Positions 1 through 7,971 of a DNA stretch of 64,000 nucleotides are shown here, in pieces; position 1 is the stretch's first letter; each line of letters starts with the position of its first letter. Source of the stretch: Amycolatopsis balhimycina FH 1894 (lineage in GTDB: Bacteria > Actinomycetota > Actinomycetes > Mycobacteriales > Pseudonocardiaceae); the NCBI RefSeq assembly GCF_000384295.1, contig NZ_KB913037.1:5514822-5578821 (forward strand). The letters run 5' to 3'. The position numbers and the translations under genes were made by a program. The notes under the pieces are model-generated. The model saw nothing but the letters and a program-made list of their open reading frames with translations. It was not told the origin of the DNA and did no database searches.

Positions 1-2
1 CG

Positions 3-1160
3 CTGGGTGACGGCTGGATTCACTTCGACGGCCTCCCCGGAATGCTGGTACCGGAACAGGTCGCTTCGGCCGTTTCCACGGCGATGCGCGCACCGGTGTC
101 CGGGCCGGGCGGAGCGTTTCCGGCCTCACAACGTGCGGAAAGCATCGTGACCGCGGCCCGCCGGGCCGTGGCCGACCTGGTCGGGGCCGACCCGGCTGCC
201 GTCGTGCTCGGGCCGAGCGCGCCGGTGATGCTGCGCCGGCTCGTCGACGCGCTCGCCGAGCGCTGGACCATCGGCGACGAGCTCGTCGTGTCGAGGCTCG
301 ACGAGCAGGCCAACCTGGCGCCGTGGCAGCGCGCCGCGAAGCGCGTCGGCGCCGTCGTGCGCTGGGGCGAGATCGACATCGAGACCTGCGAGCTGCCCGC
401 GTGGCAGTACGAGCAGCTCGTGTCGGCGCGCACCAAGGCCGTCGCGGTCACGCTCGCGTCCGGTTCCGTCGGGACCCGGCCGGACGTGCCGACGATCATC
501 GAGTTCGCCAAGCGGGTCGGCGCGCTCGTCGTCGTCGACGCCACCTACGCCGCGCCGTTCCTGCCGCTGGACATCAACGCCCTCGGTGCCGACGTCATGG
601 TCGTGTCCGCGCAGGCCTGGGGCGGTCCCTCGGTGGGCGCCCTGGTCTTCCGCGACCCCGAGCTGATCGAGCGGATCCAGCCGGCGTCGCTCGACCCGAT
701 GGCCCGTGGTGCCGCGCGTCTGGAGCTCGGCCCGCACGCCTACCCGCTGCTGGCCGGGCTGATCGCGTCGATCGACTACCTCGCGGGCCTCGACGACGCC
801 GCCAGCGGCTCGCGGCGTGAACGCCTGGTCACCTCGCTCGGCTCCGCGAAGTCGTACCACGCCGGGCTGCTCGCGCAGCTGTCGACGGAACTGCTGTCGC
901 TGCGCCACATCATGGTCATCGGCAACGCCATGCGCCGCATCCCCGCGCTGGCCTTCGCCGTCGCCGGCAAGAAGGCGCCCGAGGTCGCCGAGTACCTGGC
1001 GACGCAAGGGCTGTGCGCCTTCGCCGATGACGGCACGAGCGGTGTCTTCGCGTCACTGGGTGTCGGAGAAGTGGGCGGCGCCGTGCGGATCGGGCTCGCC
1101 CACTACTCCAACGTCTTCGAGATCAACCAGCTCGTGCGGGTTCTCGACGAACTCCGCTAA
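3..1160 (+). CDS. Class-V aminotransferase/cysteine-desulfurase-like protein, left end cut off, PLP lysine missing
   Basis: The reading frame is open from base 3, so the start lies outside the window; an internal ATG at 42 would give 372 residues. The fold is that of the class-V aminotransferase and NifS/SufS family: the aspartate that stacks on PLP is seen in VVVDATYAAPFLPLD, and the strand that normally carries SxHKxxGPxGxG follows. Here that segment reads VVSAQAWGGPSVGALVF, with Q-A in place of H-K, so the lysine that binds PLP is absent. A desulfurase or transaminase reaction is therefore doubtful and a non-catalytic or PLP-independent role is more likely. It converges on and overlaps by 4 bp the quinone oxidoreductase gene. 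From memory, M. tuberculosis Rv3778c/Rv3777 shows a similar pairing. Confidence 0.75.
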   Translation: MGDGWIHFDGLPGMLVPEQVASAVSTAMRAPVSGPGGAFPASQRAESIVTAARRAVADLVGADPAAVVLGPSAPVMLRRLVDALAERWTIGDELVVSRLDEQANLAPWQRAAKRVGAVVRWGEIDIETCELPAWQYEQLVSARTKAVAVTLASGSVGTRPDVPTIIEFAKRVGALVVVDATYAAPFLPLDINALGADVMVVSAQAWGGPSVGALVFRDPELIERIQPASLDPMARGAARLELGPHAYPLLAGLIASIDYLAGLDDAASGSRRERLVTSLGSAKSYHAGLLAQLSTELLSLRHIMVIGNAMRRIPALAFAVAGKKAPEVAEYLATQGLCAFADDGTSGVFASLGVGEVGGAVRIGLAHYSNVFEINQLVRVLDELR

Positions 1161-2143
1161 GACTTCGCCGCCAGCAGGACCTTGCCGAACACACTGCCCT
1201 CTTCCAGGATCCGGTGCGCGGACGCGGCTTCGGCCATCGGCACGACCTGGCCGACGATCGGCTTGACCGAGCCCTGCTCGACCAGCGGCCACAGGCGCTC
1301 GCGGACGTCGGCGACGATCGCCGCCTTCTGGGCCGGCGGGCGGAACCGCAGGCCCGCGGCGAACACGCTGGCCCGCTTGCCGAGCAGCGTGCCGACGTTC
1401 AGCTCACCCTTGACCCCGCCCTGCATGCCGATGATGACGAGCCGGCCGTCCTGCTGCAGCGCGTCGACGTTGCGGCCCAGGTAGGACGCGCCCATGTTGT
1501 CGAGGATGACGTTCGCGCCGCCGGTCTCCTCGCGGAGCACCTTGACGAAGTCGTCTTCCTTGTAGTTGATCGTGACGTCGGCGCCGAGCTGGCGGCAGCT
1601 CTCGAGCCGGTCGGCCGAGCCCGCGGTGACGGCGACGGTGGCGCCGAGCGCCTTCCCGACCTGGATGGCGTGCGTGCCGATCCCGCCGGCGCCGCCGTGG
1701 ACCAGCAGCACCTCGCCTTCGGCGAGCTTCGCGTGCATCACGACGTTCGCCCACACCGTGCAGGCCACCTCGGGCAGCGCGGCCGCGGTGAGCAGGTCGA
1801 TCTCGGCCGGCACCGGCAGCAGCTGCCCGGCCGGGACAACGGCCTTCTCCGCGTAGCCACCGCCGGAGAGCAGCGCGCAGACTTCGTCGCCGACTTTCCA
1901 GCCTGCAGTGTCTTCCAAGCCCTCGCCGAGTTCGGCGATCGTGCCGGAACACTCCAGGCCGAGGGTTTCGCTGGCTCCGGGCGGCGGCGGGTAGTGGCCC
2001 TGGCGTTGCAGCAGATCCGCACGGTTCACCGCGCTCGCCGCGACGTCCAGCAGCACTTCGCCGGGGCCGGGACGCGGGTCCGCGACTTCCGCCCACTCGA
2101 GAACGTCCGGGTCACCTGGTTCACGGATGGTGATCGCGTACAT
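1157..2143 (-). CDS. NAD(P)H:quinone oxidoreductase, zinc-free MDR family (PIG3/QorA-like)
   Basis: This 328-residue protein belongs to the medium-chain dehydrogenase/reductase superfamily. The N-terminal GroES-like half contains the quinone-reductase signature SAVNRADLLQRQGHYPPPPG (residues 37-56). The Rossmann nucleotide site is VHGGAGGIGTHAIQ near residue 150. The cysteine and histidine ligands for catalytic and structural zinc are missing, as in NADPH quinone reductases rather than alcohol dehydrogenases. It probably reduces quinones or enals with NADPH in the cytoplasm. The start is the ATG at 2143. The gene converges on the preceding aminotransferase-like gene and overlaps its stop codon. 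Confidence 0.9.
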   Translation of the reverse strand: MYAITIREPGDPDVLEWAEVADPRPGPGEVLLDVAASAVNRADLLQRQGHYPPPPGASETLGLECSGTIAELGEGLEDTAGWKVGDEVCALLSGGGYAEKAVVPAGQLLPVPAEIDLLTAAALPEVACTVWANVVMHAKLAEGEVLLVHGGAGGIGTHAIQVGKALGATVAVTAGSADRLESCRQLGADVTINYKEDDFVKVLREETGGANVILDNMGASYLGRNVDALQQDGRLVIIGMQGGVKGELNVGTLLGKRASVFAAGLRFRPPAQKAAIVADVRERLWPLVEQGSVKPIVGQVVPMAEAASAHRILEEGSVFGKVLLAAKS

Positions 2144-2225
2144 GTGTCGACTGTATACCGGTGAGTGAATCTCCCGCCGAATGACGCATTGACGAAGTTC
2201 TCATTCGGAACAAAGGTGAGCAACC

Positions 2226-3758
2226 ATGTCACTCTTCCGCAAGAGATTCCTCCCGCCGGTGGCTCTGGCCGCCGGCGCGACGCTGGTGCTCGGCCTCACC
2301 CCGGCCGCCGCCGCGACGACCGTCCCCGCCCTGGCGAAGCAGCTCGTCAAGAAGGTCGACGTCAACGGTGTCAACCGGCACCTGATCGCCCTCCAGCGCA
2401 TCGCCGACACCAACGGCGGCACCCGGGCGGCGAGCACCGAGGGCCACAAGAAGTCCGCCGAGTACATCGCGACCAAGCTCGAGGCGGCCGGCTTCCAGGT
2501 GACGCGCCAAGAGTTCCCGTTCACCTATTCGCAAACCCTGGCCGAGAAGCTGACCGCGGGCGGCGCGAACGTCCCGGTCATCGCCATGGAGTACACGGTT
2601 TCGACGCCGGTCGGCGGCATCACCGCGCCGCTCTCCGTGGTCGCCGTCGACGCCACCAGCGGCTGCGAGGCCACCGACTACACCGCGGACGTCGCGGGCA
2701 AGATCGCGCTGATCAAGCGCGGCGGCTGCTCGTTCGCGCAGAAGCAGCAGACCGCCGCGGCCGTGGGGGCGGTCGGCGCGATCGTCTACAACAACGCCGA
2801 CGGCGCCCTGAACGGGACACTCGGCGGCCCGGAGAACGCGAAGATCCCGACCGGGGGCGTGACGGCGGCCGCGGGGGCGCAGCTGGCCACGCTCGGCGGG
2901 CAGAACGTGACGCTCGAGCTGCGCGCCTTCCAGGAAGCGCGGACCAGCTACAACGTCATCGCCGAGACCAAGACCGGGCGCAAGGACAACGTCGTGATGC
3001 TCGGGTCGCACCTCGACAGCGTCCCGGCGGGCCCGGGCATCAACGACAACGGCACCGGCTCGGCGACCCTGCTCGAGACCGCGCTGCAGCTGGGGAGCAG
3101 CCCGAAGATCAACAACGGCGTCCGCTTCGGCTTCTGGAGCGCGGAGGAGTTCGGCCTGATCGGCTCGACCCACTACGTCGACCAGCTGACCTTCGAGCAG
3201 CAGCTCGACATCGCGCTGTACCTGAACTTCGACATGATCGGCTCGCCCAACGCCGGGTACTTCGCCTACGACGGCGACAACTCCGACGGTGTCGGCGCGG
3301 GCGCCGGCCCCTACGGCTCGGCGCAGATCGAGAAGACCTTCGTCGACTTCATGCAGGCCGCGCGGGGCGTGTCCCTCGAGGGCACCGACTTCACCGGGCG
3401 CTCGGACTACGGCGAGTTCATCGCCGTCGGCATCCCGGCCGGCGGCCTGGACACCGGCGCCGAGGTGCTGAAGACCCCGGCGCAGGCGGCGAAGTGGGGC
3501 GGCACGGCCGGCGTCGCGTTCGACCCGTGCTACCACCAGGCCTGTGACAACCTGGGCAACATCGACCGGGTCGCGCTGGACCGCAACGCGGACGGCGTCG
3601 CCTGGGCCCTCGGCGTCTACGCGACGAGTACCGAGAGCGTCAACGGCGTCCAGCCCGGCAAGGCCAAGGCGGCCAAGCAGAAGGCCGCCGAGCGCGGTGC
3701 GCAGCGGAACTTCTCCGCCCGCGCCGTGGCCGGTGACCCGCACGCGCTGACTGCCTGA
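2226..3758 (+). CDS. Secreted M28-family zinc aminopeptidase with inserted PA domain
   Basis: This 510-residue protein opens with a signal peptide (MSLFRKRF, a hydrophobic stretch, then PAAAATT), so it is exported. A PA domain lies around residues 140-235 and the M28 peptidase domain follows. The co-catalytic zinc site is visible in order: HLDSVPAGPGINDNGTGSA (His and bridging Asp), SAEEFGLIGS (catalytic Glu and Glu ligand), NFDMIGS (Asp ligand) and CYHQACDN (His ligand). The layout is that of Streptomyces griseus aminopeptidase and yeast aminopeptidase Y, enzymes that release hydrophobic N-terminal residues. A GGTGAG-type ribosome site precedes the ATG. A short Lys/Ala-rich tail follows the catalytic domain. 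A hairpin terminator lies 10 bp after the stop. Confidence 0.93.
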   Translation: MSLFRKRFLPPVALAAGATLVLGLTPAAAATTVPALAKQLVKKVDVNGVNRHLIALQRIADTNGGTRAASTEGHKKSAEYIATKLEAAGFQVTRQEFPFTYSQTLAEKLTAGGANVPVIAMEYTVSTPVGGITAPLSVVAVDATSGCEATDYTADVAGKIALIKRGGCSFAQKQQTAAAVGAVGAIVYNNADGALNGTLGGPENAKIPTGGVTAAAGAQLATLGGQNVTLELRAFQEARTSYNVIAETKTGRKDNVVMLGSHLDSVPAGPGINDNGTGSATLLETALQLGSSPKINNGVRFGFWSAEEFGLIGSTHYVDQLTFEQQLDIALYLNFDMIGSPNAGYFAYDGDNSDGVGAGAGPYGSAQIEKTFVDFMQAARGVSLEGTDFTGRSDYGEFIAVGIPAGGLDTGAEVLKTPAQAAKWGGTAGVAFDPCYHQACDNLGNIDRVALDRNADGVAWALGVYATSTESVNGVQPGKAKAAKQKAAERGAQRNFSARAVAGDPHALTA

Positions 3759-3767
3759 TGACAGACC

Positions 3768-3803
3768 GAAGGGGCCGGCCCGCTGCCGGGACGGCCCCTT
3801 CGT
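3768..3803 (+). terminator. Hairpin terminator after the M28 peptidase
   Basis: The outer arms gaaggggcc and ggccccttc pair around a GC-rich loop directly between the convergent peptidase and metallopeptidase genes. It could serve both strands. No T-run follows, which is usual in this GC-rich DNA. Confidence 0.65.
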
Positions 3804-3810
3804 CATGCGT

Positions 3811-4737
3811 CTAGCCCAGGTTGTTCGTGCCGAAGGTGTCGCAGCGGGGCGGTTCGCCGGTCTGGAAGCCGGTGGTGAACCACTTCTTGCGCTGCGCGGA
3901 CGTGCCGTGGGTGAACTTCGAGCGGTCGACCTGGCCGCCGCCGAGCTTCTCCTGGATGTAGTCGTCGCCGATGCGGGACGCGGTGTCCAGCGCGGAGGCG
4001 ATGTCGTCCTGGGTGACGTCGGTGATCAGCGGCTTGCCGCTCTCGGTCGGCGTCGTCGAGGCGTGGTTGGCCCAGACGCCGGCGTAGCAGTCGGCCTGCA
4101 GCTCGAGGCGCACCGAACCGGACGTCGGACCGGTGCCGGTGCCCTTCTTCGACGTGCCGAGGAGGTTCTGCACGTGGTGGCCGTACTCATGGGCGAGCAC
4201 GTACGCCTCGGTGAAGAGACCGCCCTGCGCGCCGAAGCGGGTCTTCAGCTCGTCGAAGAAGGAGAGGTCGATGTAGACGTCGGAGTCGGCCGGGCAGTAG
4301 AACGGGCCGGTGTCGGAGGTGGCGCTGCCGCAGCCGGTGCGCACGCCACCGTTGAAGAACTTGGTCGGCGCCTTCTGGTAGGTCGTGCCGGAGCGCGCGA
4401 ACTGCTGCGTCCAGTAGTCCTGGACGGAGTTGACGATCGCGACGATGGCGCAGTCGTGGTTCTTGTTGGCGTCCGCGCCGGTCTTGCACTCACTGGCGAG
4501 CTTGGAGTTGTCGACCTGCTGACCGGACCCGACGCTGCCGAGCCCGCCGCTCAGGCCGCTCCCGCCCGGCACGCTGACCCCGCCGAGCTGGGAGAGGACG
4601 AAGTAGATGATCAGCCCGACGACGCCGAGTCCACCGCCGCCGAGCGCCACGCGGCCGCCGATCCCGCCGCCACCACCGCTTCCGCGCAGGTCCTGGACCT
4701 CGGAGGCGTCCAGGCCGGCGTCGTCGTCGAATCTCAC
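3811..4737 (-). CDS. Membrane-anchored neutral zinc metallopeptidase (YpfJ family)
   Basis: The 308-residue product has a short acidic N-terminus, a glycine-rich stretch, one membrane segment (LGVVGLIIYFVLSQLGG, about residues 37-55) and an extracellular domain. That domain carries the zincin motif HEYGHHVQNLLG around residue 188, followed by ELQADCYAGVWANH with the third-ligand glutamate. This is the signature of the putative neutral zinc metallopeptidase family (PF04228), whose physiological substrates are poorly known. Four well-spaced cysteines suggest disulphides outside the cell. Translation starts at GTG 4737. The gene converges on the M28 aminopeptidase. Confidence 0.9.
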   Translation of the reverse strand: MRFDDDAGLDASEVQDLRGSGGGGGIGGRVALGGGGLGVVGLIIYFVLSQLGGVSVPGGSGLSGGLGSVGSGQQVDNSKLASECKTGADANKNHDCAIVAIVNSVQDYWTQQFARSGTTYQKAPTKFFNGGVRTGCGSATSDTGPFYCPADSDVYIDLSFFDELKTRFGAQGGLFTEAYVLAHEYGHHVQNLLGTSKKGTGTGPTSGSVRLELQADCYAGVWANHASTTPTESGKPLITDVTQDDIASALDTASRIGDDYIQEKLGGGQVDRSKFTHGTSAQRKKWFTTGFQTGEPPRCDTFGTNNLG

Positions 4738-5261
4738 CCGGGAATCGTAACGAGCCTGGGTGCGGCCGTCGCGCTGACGGGCGCACCCAGGCTTGTACCG
4801 AGGTATGTCTTTGCTGAGCGGCTGGCCGCTTCCGGGGCCGGCGTTCAGGCGCTGTCGTCACGGCTTCCGAGGCCGTGACCGGATCCAGGCCCGACCGACG
4901 CCGTATGCGTGAACGCATGGAAACCCGCTCTGATGCTGTTCGCAATCACGACCGAATCGGTAGATTTCCGTGCCGGTCGTGGGGACGCAGCTGGCGGTCA
5001 ACCGCGAGAATCACCCGTCACACAACCACCTGACCTCTCCTGGCGTGGAGCCGGGCCGGCACGTCGCCGTCGTCGCGCCGTTTACCCTGGCCGACCGTCC
5101 GCCACAAGCAGAATGCGCCTTTCCCGGCCGAGTCTCAACCTTTTCGTAACCCCACCTTCGGGCGATGTTGCGACGGTGTTTTCACCGGCACCCGGATCGG
5201 ACTCGGACCGCGCGGTCCCTTGATCAACGTTCTACGCTGCCTTATGACCGAGGAGCGACCT
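4738..5261. other. Intergenic region with one hairpin; no gene seen
   Basis: The 524 bp between two divergently read genes contain no convincing coding frame; the longest frames have no family resemblance, ribosome site or plausible start. A 12-bp-arm inverted repeat lies at 4753-4793. The rest should hold the promoters of the metallopeptidase and MarR genes, but no clear boxes were recognised. Confidence 0.5.
4753..4793 (-). other. Leader hairpin upstream of the zinc metallopeptidase
   Basis: Arms agcctgggtgcg and cgcacccaggct match perfectly over 12 bp around a 17-nt loop. The hairpin begins 16 bp before the GTG of the metallopeptidase and would lie in its mRNA leader. Attenuation, mRNA stabilisation or a protein site are all possible. 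Confidence 0.4.
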
Positions 5262-5756
5262 GTGCGGTGGTTGAACGAAGCCGAGATGGCGGCGTGGCGC
5301 TCCTACATCGTGGCGACCCTCCTGCTGCGGCAGCGGCTGCACCGCGAGCTGTCCGACCGCCACGAAGTGTCGCTGACCGATTACGAAGTGCTCGTCTGCT
5401 TGGAAAGCTCGCCCGGCCACCGGATGCGGATGTCGGAGCTGGCGGTCTACATGGGATCGACGAAGAGCAAGCTTTCGCACCAGGTCGGCCGGCTGGAGGC
5501 GGCGGGCCTGGTCCGCCGGGCCCGCGACTCCGACGACAAGCGCGGGGTGATCACGGAGCTGACCGCCGACGGGCAGACGCTGCTGACGACGGCGGCGCCG
5601 ACCCACGTGGAAGGCGTGCGCGAGCACCTCATCGATCTGTTGAGCCCCGAGGAGCAGGCGACGATCGCCGCGGCGTTCGAGCGCGTGCTGGACCACCTGT
5701 CGGAGGCCGAAAAGCTGAACCCGGGCGCGGCCGCGCCCGGGTTCTCAGAGCGGTAG
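5262..5756 (+). CDS. MarR-family transcriptional regulator
   Basis: This winged-helix regulator has 164 residues when started at GTG 5262. That start was chosen because AGGAG at 5251-5255 sits 6 nt before it and because MRWLNEAEMAAWRSYI is a typical beginning for this subfamily; an ATG at 5244 is the alternative. The DNA-binding helices lie around MSELAVYMGSTKSKLSHQVGRL, followed by the wing RARDSDDKRGVITELT with the conserved D-x-R. MarR proteins bind palindromes as dimers and usually answer small phenolic ligands or oxidants. The final codons contain a 28-bp palindrome, and the TAG stop lies inside the tRNA-Ser gene on the other strand. Confidence 0.88.
   Translation: MRWLNEAEMAAWRSYIVATLLLRQRLHRELSDRHEVSLTDYEVLVCLESSPGHRMRMSELAVYMGSTKSKLSHQVGRLEAAGLVRRARDSDDKRGVITELTADGQTLLTTAAPTHVEGVREHLIDLLSPEEQATIAAAFERVLDHLSEAEKLNPGAAAPGFSER
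5717..5744 (-). terminator. Perfect 28-bp palindrome: likely terminator of tRNA-Ser, inside the MarR gene
   Basis: The two 14-nt arms are fully complementary and centred between 5730 and 5731. On the minus strand the palindrome starts 6 nt after the tRNA 3' end and is followed by CAGCTTTT, so it fits an intrinsic terminator for the tRNA. On the plus strand it encodes the final residues of the MarR protein and could also end that transcript. Confidence 0.6.
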
Positions 5757-5837
5757 CGGTGGGATTCGAACCCACGGAGAGGTTGCCCCCTCGCATGTTT
5801 TCAAGACATGTTCCTTCGGCCGCTCGGACACGCTACC
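5751..5837 (-). tRNA. tRNA-Ser (anticodon UGA)
   Basis: Read on the minus strand, the acceptor arms GGTAGCG and CGCTACC pair over 7 bp with discriminator G. The anticodon loop is CTTGAAA with anticodon TGA, there is the long variable arm of a class-II tRNA, and the T arm contains GGTTCGAATCC. CCA is not encoded. Its 3' end overlaps the last bases of the MarR gene by 6 nt. Confidence 0.97.
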
Positions 5838-5901
5838 TCGCTCCACGAGGGTAGCCGACGGTCCCGGGCAACCCGGGGCGTGCCTCCGGCGTGCTCACCA
5901 C

Positions 5902-6381
5902 ATGAAGACGCGGTGGGATCCGGACGGCCCCGGATGGCAGCCGGACGCCCCGGGCGCGCCGGTGACGCCGTTCTCGATGGCTTGCCTGGCGATCGCGCTG
6001 GTGTCCTTCGTCGGCCTGATGTTCCTCGGGGTCACCCTCCGGGACCGGGCCGGCTCGGTGGTGGCTCCGGCGACCGTGGAGCGGGTGCTCGACCTGGACC
6101 GGGTCGTCGCGCGGGTGGACGGACCCGCCGGCCGGTCGATGGACGTGCGGACCCCTACGAGCTACGACCGGCACACCAGGATCCGGACCGGTCGCGGTTA
6201 CCTCCGGGGCAGCCGCATCGAGGTGCGCTACTGGCCCGGCAAGTCCGAGGACGCGACCGACACCGCCGGCGAAGTCCGGCTGCCCGGCAACTGGATCTTC
6301 GCGGTCGCGGGCGGCGGGCTGCTGCTCGGGATCGCCGGCCTGCTGGTGCCGACCTGGCCGCTCAAGCCCAGGTCAAAGTGA
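5902..6381 (+). CDS. DUF3592-like membrane protein
   Basis: The 159-residue protein has two predicted membrane segments (about residues 22-44 and 131-151) flanking a soluble loop of about 85 residues. The loop is rich in beta-strand pattern (VERVLDLDRVVARVDG, then IEVRYWPGKSEDA). This two-helix plus extracytoplasmic-loop layout, with a YWPG-type turn, resembles actinobacterial DUF3592 proteins of unknown function. It begins at ATG 5902 soon after the tRNA-Ser gene on the other strand and stands alone. Confidence 0.6.
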   Translation: MKTRWDPDGPGWQPDAPGAPVTPFSMACLAIALVSFVGLMFLGVTLRDRAGSVVAPATVERVLDLDRVVARVDGPAGRSMDVRTPTSYDRHTRIRTGRGYLRGSRIEVRYWPGKSEDATDTAGEVRLPGNWIFAVAGGGLLLGIAGLLVPTWPLKPRSK

Positions 6382-6474
6382 ATGCCGCGCCCTGTCCGCC
6401 CAGGTGATCACCCTATCGGGACTGGGAAAACTCCCCGCCGGGATTTACCCTCCTGCTCGGCGAGAGGGGCGGCG

Positions 6475-6645
6475 ATGACCGCGAAGATCGAGGGTTTCCA
6501 CCACGTCAAGTTCCCCGTGCGCGACCTGGCGCGCAGCCGCGAGTGGTACGAGCGCGCGCTGGGGCTCGAGGTCACTCACGAGTTCCCGGACGACGACGGC
6601 GTCGACCACACCGGCGAGCGGGGCTACGCGCGGCCCGTGCGCTGA
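6475..6645 (+). pseudogene. Truncated glyoxalase/VOC-domain gene
   Basis: The 56-residue frame begins IEGFHHVKFPVRDLARSREW, a textbook start of a vicinal-oxygen-chelate domain that includes the first metal-ligand histidine. It then stops after the first beta-alpha-beta module (YERALGLEVTHEFPDDDGV). VOC proteins normally have 115-140 residues. The last residues, GERGYARPVR, look like the usual C-terminus, so an internal deletion is the simplest explanation. A GAGAGGGG ribosome site before ATG 6475 is still present. A functional half-domain that pairs with another protein is possible but unlikely. Confidence 0.6.
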
Positions 6646-6646
6646 C

Positions 6647-6928
6647 TCACGGCTGTTGCAGGGCTTTCGCGGCGATCCGTGCCTGCACCTCGGGGCGCCG
6701 CAGCGGTGGCACGGTCGCCGGGGGCTGACGGCGTTCGGGCAGCTGCTCCAGCAGCCGGGTGGTGATCTCGGCGATTTCGGCCACCGCGGCCTCGAACGGC
6801 TCGCGCGTGGCGTCCGAAAGCGACTGGACGCCGGTCACCTTGCGGACGTACTGGCGGGCCGCGGCCTCGATCTCCTCGCCCGTCGCGGCCGGCTGGAGCC
6901 CCCGGAGGGTGGTGATGTTTCGGCACAT
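6647..6928 (-). CDS. DUF2277 family protein
   Basis: The 93-residue protein starts MCRNITTLRGLQP and continues with EEIEAAARQYVRKVTGV, the hallmark of the DUF2277 family, whose members begin MCR-x-I-x-x-L. The first 60 residues are the conserved helical domain; the rest is a Pro/Arg-rich tail. The function is unknown. A TACCCT box lies 7 nt before ATG 6928, which fits a leaderless transcript. The stop lies 1 bp from that of the VOC remnant. Confidence 0.85.
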   Translation of the reverse strand: MCRNITTLRGLQPAATGEEIEAAARQYVRKVTGVQSLSDATREPFEAAVAEIAEITTRLLEQLPERRQPPATVPPLRRPEVQARIAAKALQQP

Positions 6929-7029
6929 GCCGCCCAGGGTACGACTCTCCGGACCCATCGATCACACGGTCGGGTAGGCCCGGCCCCACCTCGTTGACGC
7001 CCGTACCCGCGCTGGGCAATGTCGGGTAA

Positions 7030-7971
7030 GTGCCTCTCAGACCGCGTCCCTTCCGCTCCGCCCGCCCCGGACCCGTGATCGCCGAAGAAGAAACGCCGGA
7101 CACCCCGATCCCGGAACAGGCCTGGCCGCGCGTGCGGGCCGACGAACTGGTCACCCTCGTGGCACACGTCTTCGCCGCCCACGGCCTCCCCGAAGCGCGG
7201 GCCCGCATGGCGGCCGAGGCGCTCTGCCACGGCGACCTGACCGGCTCGCCGGAAACCGGCGTCGCCGACCTGACCCGCGTCCACCTGCCGCTGCTGAAGG
7301 ACGGGCTCGTCGTGCCGCACGCCGAGCCGCTGATGATCGCCGACCGCGGCGCCGCCGCGTTGATCGACTACCGCCGCGGGCCCGGGCTCTGGGCCGTGGG
7401 CGACGCGATGGACCGGGCGGTGACCCGGGCCGGCCGCTTCGGCGTCGGGCTCGTGTCGATGCGGGGCGCCGGGCCGTTCGGGCGGGCCGGGCACCACGCC
7501 GCGCGCGCCCTGCCGCACGCGATGATCGGGCTGGTGCTCGCCGCGGGCGGCGAACCCGGCCAGCCGCTGAACCCGCTGGGCATGGCCGCCCCGGGCGGCG
7601 CGTACCCCGAGTTCGTCTTCGACCTGGACCGGCCGGGCTCGGAAGCCGCCGGGCTGACGCTGCTGGTCGAAGTCCTCGCCGGGGTGCTTTCCGGCGTCGC
7701 CGACCACGAACACGACACCGGCCTGCTGGTGCTGGCGATCGCACCGACGACGCTGCGCAGCGCCGACGGCTTCTACCGCGCCGCGAGCGCGCTCTTCGGC
7801 AGCATGCTCGGCTGGGACGGCAGCACGCCGATCCGCTACCCCGGCTGCCGCGAGGCCCAGCACCTGGAGCAGTGCCGGGCCCTCGGCGTGCCACTGGCCG
7901 GGCCGGTGCGCCGTGAGCTGGACGCGCTCGCCGCGTCGATCGGCCTCCCACCACTGACCAGCGTCGGCTAG
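7030..7971 (+). CDS. Ldh2/YbiC-family (malate/L-sulfolactate dehydrogenase type) homologue lacking catalytic motif
   Basis: The 313-residue protein aligns in outline with NAD(P)-dependent Ldh2-family oxidoreductases: an N-terminal helical part (VRADELVTLVAHVFAAHGLPEARARMAAEAL), then a long central domain with NPLGMAAPGG. Two signature segments have decayed. The usual DLRGHDSHGVxRL reads GDLTGSPETGVADL, so the catalytic His is missing, and the NSNHFG segment reads RGAGPFG. The protein is also shorter than the usual 330-350 residues. It may bind a nucleotide or dicarboxylate without the classical reaction. GTG 7030 was taken as start; GTG 7075 is an alternative. Confidence 0.65.
   Translation: MPLRPRPFRSARPGPVIAEEETPDTPIPEQAWPRVRADELVTLVAHVFAAHGLPEARARMAAEALCHGDLTGSPETGVADLTRVHLPLLKDGLVVPHAEPLMIADRGAAALIDYRRGPGLWAVGDAMDRAVTRAGRFGVGLVSMRGAGPFGRAGHHAARALPHAMIGLVLAAGGEPGQPLNPLGMAAPGGAYPEFVFDLDRPGSEAAGLTLLVEVLAGVLSGVADHEHDTGLLVLAIAPTTLRSADGFYRAASALFGSMLGWDGSTPIRYPGCREAQHLEQCRALGVPLAGPVRRELDALAASIGLPPLTSVG

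Noticed and set aside
2229..3806. Open frame of 525 codons opposite the M28 peptidase
   Set aside because: It mirrors the reading frame of a clear peptidase gene, has no domain resemblance and no ribosome site.
4909..5223. Possible 104-residue protein upstream of the MarR gene
   Set aside because: No ribosome site, no family resemblance and mixed codon pattern; it lies in a promoter region.
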